Of a DNA stretch of 64,000 bases, positions 41,592 through 51,895 are shown in pieces. The translations under genes were made by a program, and so were the position numbers. The stretch covers positions 186,001 to 250,000 of the forward strand of contig CACHQZ010000001.1 in assembly GCA_902582165.1 (NCBI GenBank), in the 5' to 3' direction. Below the pieces are notes generated by a model. It was given only the letters and a program-made list of their open reading frames with translations. It was not told where the DNA came from and did no database searches. Position 1 is the first letter of the stretch. Every line of letters begins with the position of its first letter. The stretch comes from an uncultured Pelagibacteraceae bacterium. GTDB lineage: Bacteria > Pseudomonadota > Alphaproteobacteria > Pelagibacterales > Pelagibacteraceae.

Positions 41592-42701
41592 ATGAAAAAT
41601 TATTTAGAATTTGAGAAAGAAATTAAAGCTTTAGAAAAAGAGGTTGATGAGTTAAAAAGTCCTTTTGGTTCAGAGGGAATATCTGAAGTAGATACAGATA
41701 AAATTAAAAATACTCAGAAAGAAATTAATCAAAAGCTAGAAGAAATTTACACTAGTTTAAATAGCTGGCAAAGAACGCAGGTTGCTAGACATGAAGATCG
41801 TCCAAGAGCAAATTTTTATATTAAAAAAATATTCTCACAATTCACACTCCTTTCAGGTGATAGATACTTTGGAGATGATAAATCTGTAATAGCAGGGTTC
41901 GGTTTAATAGATGATAAATCTGTTTTAATTATTGGCCAAGAAAAAGGTGAAGATTTAAATAGTAGAATAGAAAGAAATTTTGGTATGATGAGGCCTGAAG
42001 GATATAGAAAATGTATCAGGTTGATGAAATTAGCAGATAGGTTTCAAATACCAGTCATAACCTTTATTGATACCCCTGGAGCTTATCCAGGAATGGGAGC
42101 CGAACAAAGAGGACAAGCATCAGCAATAGCTAATTCTATCGAATGTTGTATGTCATTAACCGTTCCGAATATTTCAATAATTATCGGAGAGGGTGGTTCT
42201 GGAGGAGCGATCGCACTTGCGTCTTCAAATAAAGTTATAATGTTAGAAAATTCGATTTATTCAGTAATATCTCCCGAGGGATGTGCATCAATACTTTGGA
42301 GAGATCCAAGTAAATCATTGCAGGCCGCAGAGGCAATGAAACTTACAGCTAAAGATCTTTTAAATTTAAAAATAATTGATGAAGTTATACCTGAGCCACT
42401 TGGCGGAGCACATAGAGATCCTGAAACTATAGCCTCAGACATTAAACATTCAATTATTAAAAACTTAAAAAGCTTTGATAATTTTTCTAAAGATGAGATT
42501 TATGACCATAGAAAAACTAAATTCCTTGAAATTGGGAGAACCCAAGGCTTTAGTAAAGCTTCAAATTTAACGGAAGGCGGTGGTTTAAGTTATAAAGAAT
42601 CTGGTATTAGAAATCTTAAATTTCATTTAGATAAAAATAAATATATCTATTTCGGCTTGGTAGCACTTTCAATTGTTGGCTTAATTGCTTTATTATCTTA
42701 G
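41592..42701 (+). CDS. accA: acetyl-CoA carboxylase carboxyltransferase subunit alpha
   Basis: RPEGYRKCIRLMKLADRF, GEGGSGGAIAL, SPEGCASILWRD. Confidence 0.95.
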   Translation: MKNYLEFEKEIKALEKEVDELKSPFGSEGISEVDTDKIKNTQKEINQKLEEIYTSLNSWQRTQVARHEDRPRANFYIKKIFSQFTLLSGDRYFGDDKSVIAGFGLIDDKSVLIIGQEKGEDLNSRIERNFGMMRPEGYRKCIRLMKLADRFQIPVITFIDTPGAYPGMGAEQRGQASAIANSIECCMSLTVPNISIIIGEGGSGGAIALASSNKVIMLENSIYSVISPEGCASILWRDPSKSLQAAEAMKLTAKDLLNLKIIDEVIPEPLGGAHRDPETIASDIKHSIIKNLKSFDNFSKDEIYDHRKTKFLEIGRTQGFSKASNLTEGGGLSYKESGIRNLKFHLDKNKYIYFGLVALSIVGLIALLS

Positions 42702-42834
42702 CATTGTTGCAAAAAAACAATTGCGTCAAATTTTATTATTCTTCTATTGACTTTTCCGAAGCAAATCTATTTAAGGTGTTTCTATACTAGCTTATGGTTA
42801 GTTTAAGTTAATAATAATAAGGAAAAAAGTAAAT

Positions 42835-43047
42835 ATGAGTACACTAAAAGGTAAAGTAAAGTGGTTCAATGGCACTAAAGGATATGGTTTCATTGAAAGA
42901 GAAGACAAAGAGAAAGACGTGTTCGTCCATTCTTCTGCTGTTAGAGAAGCTGGTTTAAAGTATTTAAACGAGGGTGATGAGTTAACGTTTGAAGTGGAGA
43001 GCACAGAAAAAGGTCCTTCAGCAGTAAAACTGCAGAAAACATCTTAA
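42835..43047 (+). CDS. cold-shock domain protein
   Basis: [30 protein letters not shown]. Confidence 0.97.
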   Translation: MSTLKGKVKWFNGTKGYGFIEREDKEKDVFVHSSAVREAGLKYLNEGDELTFEVESTEKGPSAVKLQKTS

Positions 43048-43073
43048 TCTAAATTTCCAAAATCACTGATTAT

Positions 43074-43114
43074 CGGGACATAAATTTTAGTCTATTACTA
43101 TTTTTATTGTCCCG
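43074..43114. other. stem-loop downstream of the cold-shock gene
   Basis: CGGGACA ... TGTCCCG inverted repeat. Confidence 0.4.
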
Positions 43115-43288
43115 CTAATTTCACCTTGAAAAGGTCATAATTGTTTTCTAAAAATAAGCATGTTTATAAAAAAGAAAGTCATATCAACAATTACATCTCA
43201 TTCAAACAGAATGCACGCTAGGCTTTTGCTTAGCACATAATCAAAAATATATAAATTTAATTAAAATTAAGATAAAAATAACAGGAAT

Positions 43289-43365
43289 GCAGCAGTAGCT
43301 CAGTTGGTTAGAGCACTAGTTTGTGGAACTAGGGGTCGGTGGTTCGAATCCACCCTGCTGTACCA
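43289..43365 (+). tRNA. tRNA-His(GTG)
   Basis: complete 77-nt cloverleaf with encoded CCA; anticodon loop TTGTGGA; acceptor GCAGCAG/CTGCTGT. Confidence 0.97.
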
Positions 43366-43369
43366 AAAA

Positions 43370-44704
43370 ATGACAAAAGAAAAAAAGAACAAACCTTCTA
43401 AAGAACTTCCATTAGGGTTTGTAGACAGACAAGAAAAAGAATTACTCGTACGTGATTTCATAATTTCTAATATTAAGGAAGTGATGATCAAATACGGTTT
43501 TCAATATCTCGAAACACCAAGTTTTGAGTATTCAGATAGTATTGGCAAATTTTTACCTGACAAAGAAAGACCTGATGAAGCTGTTTTTTCATTTAAGGAT
43601 GAAAATAAATGGTTATCATTAAGATACGATCTTACAGCACCTCTAGCAAGATATGTTGCAAAAAATTATTTAGAAATTCCGAAACCATTTAAAAGATATC
43701 AACTAGGCACTGTTTGGAGAAATGAAAAACCTGGACCAGGCAGATTTAGAGAATTTTTACAATTCGATGCTGATTTTGTTGGCACTAAAAGTTTACAAGC
43801 AGATGCCGAATTATGTGTAATGATTTCAGAAATTCTTGAAAAATGTGGACTTACTAAATCAGAATATATTATTAAAATCTCATCAAGAAAAATTACTGAA
43901 AAATTATTTAAAAAAATAAATATTACAGATAATCAACAAAAGCTTACCACTCTGAGAGCTTTAGATAAAATTGATAGACTTGGCTGGAAAGGGGTAAAAG
44001 AATTATTAGGAGAAGGAAGAAAAGATAAATCAGGCGATTTCACAAAAGGTGCAAATTTAAAGCTTGAGGATATTAAAACAATAGAGGAAACACTTAATAA
44101 GAATTCACCTGAAACAGAAGATTTAGTTGAGATACTGAAAATTTTTAAGGATTATAATTTTAATAATTTTGTATTCGATCCATCAGTTATCCGAGGATTA
44201 GAATATTACACAGGTGCAATTTTTGAAGTGAACTTAAAATTTGATGTAACAAATAATAAAGGGCAAGTGATCCAATTTGGATCTATAGGAGGGGGTGGAA
44301 GATACGATAATTTAGTAAATAATTTTGGTAATTATGATGCTCCTGCTACGGGGATATCAATTGGTTTAGATCGTTTAGTTTATGCTTTGATGCAAAAAAA
44401 AGAATTAAACGTAAAACAATCTAAACCAGTAGTAATTTGTGTTTTCGATAAAAAATCAATGAAAGATTATATAAATGTTCAAACATCATTAAGAAATGCA
44501 GGTGTCAGCACCGAAATTTATCCTGGAGAAAGTAAACTAAAAAAACAAATGGAGTATGCAAACAAAATAAAATCCCCAGCTGTTATTTTATATGGCGAGA
44601 ATGAAATTAAATTAGGGAAGCCAACTTTAAGAAACCTAAGTTCAGGTGAAGAAAAATCAATTGAAATAAAAGAATTAATTAATGAAATCAAAAAAATTAT
44701 CTGA
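43370..44704 (+). CDS. hisS: histidyl-tRNA synthetase
   Basis: class II motifs (RYDLTAPLARYVA, GLEYYTGAIFE, GGGGRYDNL); ORF-track start at 43304 lies inside the tRNA, so start set to 43370. Confidence 0.95.
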   Translation: MTKEKKNKPSKELPLGFVDRQEKELLVRDFIISNIKEVMIKYGFQYLETPSFEYSDSIGKFLPDKERPDEAVFSFKDENKWLSLRYDLTAPLARYVAKNYLEIPKPFKRYQLGTVWRNEKPGPGRFREFLQFDADFVGTKSLQADAELCVMISEILEKCGLTKSEYIIKISSRKITEKLFKKINITDNQQKLTTLRALDKIDRLGWKGVKELLGEGRKDKSGDFTKGANLKLEDIKTIEETLNKNSPETEDLVEILKIFKDYNFNNFVFDPSVIRGLEYYTGAIFEVNLKFDVTNNKGQVIQFGSIGGGGRYDNLVNNFGNYDAPATGISIGLDRLVYALMQKKELNVKQSKPVVICVFDKKSMKDYINVQTSLRNAGVSTEIYPGESKLKKQMEYANKIKSPAVILYGENEIKLGKPTLRNLSSGEEKSIEIKELINEIKKII

Positions 44705-45719
44705 GGCAATAATTAAAACCTTTAAGAGCAATGGTTTTGTTTTATCAGAACCTGATATTCTTTTAGACTCAGATTATATCATTGAAAGGTCAGGTGAAAA
44801 ATTTAGAAGTTCAATGCTAACTTTTCATAGAGAAGACGGAAAAACAATGTGCCTAAGACCAGACTTAACAGTTGCATCATGTATAAGTTTTTTGCAAAAA
44901 AAATCTTCCTCTAAGATTTATTACTCTGGTCAAGCTTATCGAAGATCAGGAGTTAAAGGTGTAAACTTTATAAATGAGCAATTAGGTATTGAAATTCTAG
45001 GTTCAAAAAACCTTATTAAAGATGATTTTAAAGTAATAAGTACAATTTTAAGTTCTGCAAAAAAAATTAAAATCAAAAAAATTAAAATTAAAGTAGGTGA
45101 CATAAGTTTATTTAAGAGCTTGATTAATGCTCTCGAGATGCCTGAAAGATGGAAGCTAAGATTAATAAGGCATTTTTGGAGACCAAATTATTTTGAAGAG
45201 CTTTTAAAGAGATTAGAAAAAAATACAGACATAGATGCAGTAACTTTTGATACAGATAAAAAAAGATTTTATGAAATGAAAAAATTTGATCAAGATAGAG
45301 TGATTGCTGGAAGATCAATCTCAGAAATTTTAAAAAGATTCGATAAAAAAATTAAAGATCCAAGATCATTCGCAGAGGGAAAAAAAATTGTAAAAATTAT
45401 TAAAAATTTTTTAAAAATTGATTGCAAATTGTCAGAACTAGATGATGAACTGTTCAATTTTGCAAAAAAAAATAACCTTAAAACAAATATATTTAAAAAT
45501 TTTAAATCTATTCAAAATTTAAAAAAACTAAATTACGATATAAATTTTGTTACAAATTTTGGCAGAGATGTTGAGTATTATACTGGAATTGTTTTTGAAG
45601 TATTTTCGGGCACAAAAGAAATTGCTTCAGGCGGTCGTTATGATGATTTATTAAAAAGTTTAGGAGCCAAAAAGAGTATTCCTGCCGTTGGTGCAGCAAT
45701 AAACTTAAAAAATATATGA
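44682..45719 (+). CDS. hisZ: ATP phosphoribosyltransferase regulatory subunit
   Basis: HisRS paralogue (LRPDLTVASCISF, DVEYYTGIVFEV) next to short hisG. Confidence 0.92.
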   Translation: MKSKKLSEAIIKTFKSNGFVLSEPDILLDSDYIIERSGEKFRSSMLTFHREDGKTMCLRPDLTVASCISFLQKKSSSKIYYSGQAYRRSGVKGVNFINEQLGIEILGSKNLIKDDFKVISTILSSAKKIKIKKIKIKVGDISLFKSLINALEMPERWKLRLIRHFWRPNYFEELLKRLEKNTDIDAVTFDTDKKRFYEMKKFDQDRVIAGRSISEILKRFDKKIKDPRSFAEGKKIVKIIKNFLKIDCKLSELDDELFNFAKKNNLKTNIFKNFKSIQNLKKLNYDINFVTNFGRDVEYYTGIVFEVFSGTKEIASGGRYDDLLKSLGAKKSIPAVGAAINLKNI

Positions 45720-46396
45720 AAAATTTGATTACTATAGGTTTGCCAAGTAAAGGGCGATTAAAAGAAAAATCAATATCATTTTTTAATGACAGAGGATTAA
45801 AAATTATACAAAATGAAAAAGAAAGAAATTATTTTGGAACTATAGAAAATAAACCTGACGTTAAAATTATATTTTTACATGCTAAAGAAATTATTCAAAG
45901 ATTAGCAGACGGAACACTAGATATCGGTGTATCTGGTCTGGATCTTTTGAAAGAGTCGAACATAAATTTACAAAATAAAATAAATATTCAAAAAAAACTT
46001 AATTATGGAAATGCGAAATTAGTGATTGCTGTGCCAGATGACTGGATAGATGTGCAGACAATTGCTGATCTTGAAGAAATATCATTTGATATAAGATCAA
46101 AAAGAAATACTAGGTTGAGAGTAGCTACTAAATATCCAAATTTAACTAATGATTTTTTGATTTCAAAAGGAGTTACCCAATACAAATTAATATCTAGTCT
46201 TGGTGCTACAGAAACATATCCTTTTATAGGCTCATCAGAAATAATTACTGATATTACCTCTACGGGTAAAACTTTGGCTGATAACAATTTAAGAGTTCTT
46301 AAAGATGGTTTGATACTAAGCTCTAATGCATGTTTGTTTATTGCAAAAAAAAAGGCTGCAAAAGTGCAGCCTTTTTTGAAATCTCTGGGTAGGTGA
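45716..46396 (+). CDS. hisG: ATP phosphoribosyltransferase, short form
   Basis: GLPSKGRLKEKS, DIGVSGLDLL; 226 aa without C-terminal regulatory domain. Confidence 0.95.
   Translation: MKNLITIGLPSKGRLKEKSISFFNDRGLKIIQNEKERNYFGTIENKPDVKIIFLHAKEIIQRLADGTLDIGVSGLDLLKESNINLQNKINIQKKLNYGNAKLVIAVPDDWIDVQTIADLEEISFDIRSKRNTRLRVATKYPNLTNDFLISKGVTQYKLISSLGATETYPFIGSSEIITDITSTGKTLADNNLRVLKDGLILSSNACLFIAKKKAAKVQPFLKSLGR
46346..46376 (+). terminator. intrinsic terminator inside the hisG 3' coding end
   Basis: AAAAAAGGCTGC-aaaagt-GCAGCCTTTTTT, before the hisG stop. Confidence 0.8.
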
Positions 46397-46453
46397 AGTT
46401 ACATTCTCATACTGGTTGTCATTAAGTCTTATATTATCTAGTCTTTTTAATTT

Positions 46454-46475
46454 TTGTTCATCAAAGTTCATCTAA
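46454..46475 (+). repeat. left flanking repeat of the RM island (2 units of GTTCATCAAA-like)
   Basis: TTGTTCATCAAAGTTCATCTAA, matching 50109-50143. Confidence 0.75.
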
Positions 46476-46485
46476 TTTACATCTC

Positions 46486-46507
46486 AATTCAAAAGGAATT
46501 CAAAAGG
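46486..46507 (+). repeat. perfect 11-bp tandem duplication
   Basis: AATTCAAAAGG AATTCAAAAGG. Confidence 0.85.
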
Positions 46508-46535
46508 TAAATTTTAGTGATATATATTACCTTTT
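46502..46535. promoter_or_regulatory. inverted repeat abutting the methyltransferase start codon
   Basis: AAAAGGTAA-N16-TTACCTTTT then ATG at 46536. Confidence 0.6.
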
Positions 46536-47552
46536 ATGAGATTCATTGGTTCTAAAAGATTACTTCTTAAAAACATAGAGTATGTAATTAATCAAAATAT
46601 TAAAGATAATGAAAACATTAATACATTTTGTGATATTTTTTCAGGGACCACAGTAGTTTCACAATACTTTAAAAATAAATATAAGATAATTTCAAATGAT
46701 TTGTTATATTTTTCTTTCTGTCTTCAAAAATCTTATCTTGAAATAAATAAAAAACCCAAATTTAAGAATTTAAATTTAGATACTGAAATTGAAGAATATT
46801 TAAATCAATCTAATCAACTAAAGGAAGGTTTCATCTATAAAAATTATTCTCCTGGCGGCAAAGAAAAAAGGAAGTATTTATCTGAAGAAAATGCAAAAAA
46901 AATTGATAATTTAAGATCTAAATTTAATAAGTGGTTAAAAGAAGATAAAATTGATAAAAATGAATATTACTATCTTGTATCACTGGTTGTTGAGGCAACT
47001 CCTTTCGTTTCAAATATTGCTGGTACATACGGTGCATATTTAAAGAACTGGGATAAAAGAAGTTTTAAGAAACTTGAATTAAATCCTTTGAATATTGTTA
47101 ATAATAATATGAACAACAAAAGTTATAATGAAGACTGTAATAATCTTATTAAGAGAATTGAGGGAGATATCATCTATTTAGACCCTCCCTATAATAGTAG
47201 ACAATATCTTCCAAATTATCATTTGTTAGAAACAATTGCAAAATATGATGATCCTAAAATAAAGGGTAAAACAGGTATAAGAGAATATGAAAATCAAAAA
47301 TCAAATTTTTGTAATAAATCCTATGCAGAAGATGCTTTGGAAAGTTTGATAAAAAATTCGAATTTTAGATATATTTTACTAAGTTATAATTCTGAAGGAA
47401 TAATCAGTGAAAGAAAGTTAGAAAAATTACTTAAGTCGTACTCTAATAAACTTTTTAAAAAATATAGATTTGATTACAGAAGATACAAAAAGGATAAAAA
47501 AACAAAAAAAGATAAACTGTATGAATTAATTCATATAATAGATAAGGACTAA
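46536..47552 (+). CDS. D12-class DNA adenine N6-methyltransferase (FokI-methylase-like)
   Basis: MRFIGSKRLLLKNI, FCDIFSGTTVV (motif I), IIYLDPPYNSRQY (motif IV). Confidence 0.88.
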   Translation: MRFIGSKRLLLKNIEYVINQNIKDNENINTFCDIFSGTTVVSQYFKNKYKIISNDLLYFSFCLQKSYLEINKKPKFKNLNLDTEIEEYLNQSNQLKEGFIYKNYSPGGKEKRKYLSEENAKKIDNLRSKFNKWLKEDKIDKNEYYYLVSLVVEATPFVSNIAGTYGAYLKNWDKRSFKKLELNPLNIVNNNMNNKSYNEDCNNLIKRIEGDIIYLDPPYNSRQYLPNYHLLETIAKYDDPKIKGKTGIREYENQKSNFCNKSYAEDALESLIKNSNFRYILLSYNSEGIISERKLEKLLKSYSNKLFKKYRFDYRRYKKDKKTKKDKLYELIHIIDKD

Positions 47553-48679
47553 TGGAAATAATCGATAAAAATAAACTCAATAATTTATTAGATAAAAAAT
47601 TATCTAAAAATGATATTGAAGAACTAAGCAAAGAAATAATAAAAAAAGTTAAAGAACTAAAAAAAAGAGAGAAAAATAAAAAAAGAAAAGAGCAATTAGA
47701 TCTTCTTGAGAAAAAATTTGATTTAAAAATTCTAAATAAAGAACAAATTAGTAAAATACCAAATTGGATAAAGAAAAACCTTAAAGATTGCAAAGTAATT
47801 GGAAGTTCAAAAAAAGTAATATTGACTAAAAATGGTCAAAAATTTCATCTCGATAACAAACTTAACGACCTAGCAGGAAATGAGTGGAGTTATTTTTTAA
47901 GATCTGTAATTAATACAAGATACTCCACTTCAGGCGAAGAGGGTTATGCACACCATGTAAGAAAAATTCACCCTTCTCCAAAACCACCTCAATTAATGAG
48001 AGACATAATTAAATTTTTTACTAAAGAGAATGAATATATTTTGGATTATTTTATGGGAGTAGGTGGCACTTTAATTGGAGCGTCTTTATCAAAAAGAAAT
48101 GCACTAGGAATTGATTTAAGTTCAAAATATATAACCGCATACAAAAAAGCATGTAAAGAACTTAAACTTAAGGAACAATCGACAATCAAGGGAGATTGTT
48201 TAGATATACTTAAAGATAAAAACCTTATCGAAAAATATCTTAAAAATAAAAAATTTTCACTTATAGCAATTGATCCTCCCTATGGAGATATGATGAGCAG
48301 AGAAAAAACAGGAGAAGCGATAAAGAAAAATCAATCAACCGATGCAACACCTTTTACAAAGAATAGAAGCGATCTAGGAAATATGGATTGGAAAAGTTTT
48401 AAAGAAAAATTTCTAGAGTCTATACATTTGTCTATACCTTTTTTAAAAGATAGAGGTCATTATGTAGTCTTCATAAAAGACCTACAACCAAAAGAGGGTC
48501 AAACTAACTTATTACATTCTGATCTAATTGAGGAAATGAACAAAATCGAAGGTCTTAACTATATTGGAATGAAAATTTGGGCAGATGAGTCTATAAATTT
48601 ATACCCATACGGTTATCCTCATAGTTTTGTCTCCAACCAACTTCATCAATATATTATGTTTTTTAGAAAAAAAAATTAA
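47552..48679 (+). CDS. second DNA methyltransferase (N6-adenine/N4-cytosine type)
   Basis: SPKPPQLMRDIIKFF, ILDYFMGVGGTLIGA (motif I), LIAIDPPYGDMMS (motif IV). Confidence 0.85.
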   Translation: MEIIDKNKLNNLLDKKLSKNDIEELSKEIIKKVKELKKREKNKKRKEQLDLLEKKFDLKILNKEQISKIPNWIKKNLKDCKVIGSSKKVILTKNGQKFHLDNKLNDLAGNEWSYFLRSVINTRYSTSGEEGYAHHVRKIHPSPKPPQLMRDIIKFFTKENEYILDYFMGVGGTLIGASLSKRNALGIDLSSKYITAYKKACKELKLKEQSTIKGDCLDILKDKNLIEKYLKNKKFSLIAIDPPYGDMMSREKTGEAIKKNQSTDATPFTKNRSDLGNMDWKSFKEKFLESIHLSIPFLKDRGHYVVFIKDLQPKEGQTNLLHSDLIEEMNKIEGLNYIGMKIWADESINLYPYGYPHSFVSNQLHQYIMFFRKKN

Positions 48680-50030
48680 TTTTATCTCTAAAGATTAAAT
48701 TATAATTTTTATCTAGTTGAAATTCAATTTTGTCTATATTTTTCTTCTTACCACCATTTATTATAAGACTTCTTTTATATTTATATTCAGGATAGTATTT
48801 TTTTAAAAATCTATTTTCAAATAAGTCAAAATGTTTAATTTCTTCTAAACCTTTGTCTACAGAATCAAACTTCTTACCTTCAAATTGATGAATTATTTTA
48901 TTTTTATCATCTCTTATTACTAGATCAGGTATTTTTCCTCCATCTGCTGAAAATTTCTTATCAATTTTTAATTCATTATTACTAATGTCATAAAAATAAC
49001 TTTTTTCACAACCACCATGGTTATCAAAAATTGTAATTAAATCATTATTTTCTAAAATCACTTGCGCAAGAATTGTTGCTACTTTTTCTTTGTCTTTTTC
49101 ATATTCCCAATAATCAAAATTAAAGTTTGATTTTGGTAAATTACAACCATCTAATTCAAAATTAATATAATTAGCAAGATTTACAAACTTGTTTGTGCCT
49201 ATCTTATTTTGAAGGACCTGATGATTTGTAATAAGAATTTTTTTTGTCCAACCAAGACTTCTAATCACTTTTGCAATAAGAGGTATTTGACCCATATTAG
49301 GATCATGACCAATCCTACCTGTATAGTTTTTGTTAGTTTTATTTGGATTAGCGAGTAAAGAAGAAATTTTAATTACATCATTTTCTTTTTTTATTTTTAT
49401 TGGGGTGTCATTTTTTCTAGTATTTGTATCTGCAATTTCATTTTTTAATTTAATAAACTCTTCTAAAGTTTCAAATTTTTTAAATTTTGAACTTTTTTTT
49501 CCCCAGAATTCAATCCCACATTCAAGATGATATAGAGATCTATTGATAAAATTGACTGATTTGTGATCTTCCTCCGCTTGTTCATGAGAAAAAAACATAA
49601 TAGGTTTTGTTTCTGCTTTATATTTTTGAATATAGTAATTTAATGTATTAAATTTACTAGATCTTTGACCCATTGCTGTATTTCTTGAGTCGTAAGAATT
49701 TGTTTTAGTTTCTTCAATTGCGTATACACAGTTTTTTAATATTTGTTCTGGTTTGGGTTCTTTTTCTTGAAGGAAAACTAAGAAGTCGACAAAACTTGAT
49801 CTACTCGAAATTAATCTAATAAAAATATTTTGTATCTTGTCAGATCTAACTTTAGAAATTTTAAATGCATGTAAGAATTTATTCTTCTCAATTAGTGGTT
49901 CTATTTTAAATTTTTCAATTTTTATATTCAGATTTTTAATTAAACTTGTTTTTTCTATAATTTTTTCTATGACCGCTTTTTTTGGTCTTTCTTCGGTTAG
50001 AATCCACAAGTTTTTATTGCTTTGTACCAC
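48663..50030 (-). CDS. putative restriction endonuclease (PD-ExK-like)
   Basis: convergent with the two methylases; PDLVIRDDKNKIIHQFEGKK resembles PD-x(n)-ExK; GTG start. Confidence 0.65.
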   Translation of the reverse strand: MVQSNKNLWILTEERPKKAVIEKIIEKTSLIKNLNIKIEKFKIEPLIEKNKFLHAFKISKVRSDKIQNIFIRLISSRSSFVDFLVFLQEKEPKPEQILKNCVYAIEETKTNSYDSRNTAMGQRSSKFNTLNYYIQKYKAETKPIMFFSHEQAEEDHKSVNFINRSLYHLECGIEFWGKKSSKFKKFETLEEFIKLKNEIADTNTRKNDTPIKIKKENDVIKISSLLANPNKTNKNYTGRIGHDPNMGQIPLIAKVIRSLGWTKKILITNHQVLQNKIGTNKFVNLANYINFELDGCNLPKSNFNFDYWEYEKDKEKVATILAQVILENNDLITIFDNHGGCEKSYFYDISNNELKIDKKFSADGGKIPDLVIRDDKNKIIHQFEGKKFDSVDKGLEEIKHFDLFENRFLKKYYPEYKYKRSLIINGGKKKNIDKIEFQLDKNYNLIFRDKINFFF

Positions 50031-50072
50031 AATAAAATTTTAGCAGATGGTCGTGTATAATCCAATAAAACC

Positions 50073-50098
50073 GTTATACGTGCAAATGCAAGTATAAC
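50073..50098. promoter_or_regulatory. operator-like dyad upstream of the putative endonuclease
   Basis: GTTATACGTGCAA/ATGCAAGTATAAC, 11 of 13 positions symmetric. Confidence 0.55.
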
Positions 50099-50108
50099 AT
50101 TTGATCAA

Positions 50109-50143
50109 TTGTTCATCAAAAGTTCATCAAAATGTTCATCAAA
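50109..50143 (+). repeat. right flanking repeat of the RM island (3 units of GTTCATCAAA)
   Basis: TTGTTCATCAAAAGTTCATCAAAATGTTCATCAAA. Confidence 0.85.
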
Positions 50144-50164
50144 CTTTTTTTCGTACAAATAAAA

Positions 50165-50192
50165 AAAAAGGCGAGTAAAAACTCGCCTTTTT
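50165..50192 (-). terminator. groEL intrinsic terminator
   Basis: AAAAAGGCGAGTAAAAACTCGCCTTTTT. Confidence 0.85.
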
Positions 50193-50218
50193 GAATTCTA
50201 TTGAGTGCTGAATGTGTC

Positions 50219-51895
<1,677 letters not shown>

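Noticed and set aside
43304-43369. N-terminal extension of hisS (MVRALVCGTRGRWFESTLLYQK)
   Set aside because: Encoded by tRNA-His sequence; true start is 43370.
43300-43491. Minus-strand ORF over tRNA-His
   Set aside because: Spurious ORF across a tRNA and the hisS start.
50101-50143. Possible CRISPR or iteron array
   Set aside because: Three 10-bp units with 1-2 nt spacing, no spacers and no cas or rep genes; better explained as an island boundary repeat.
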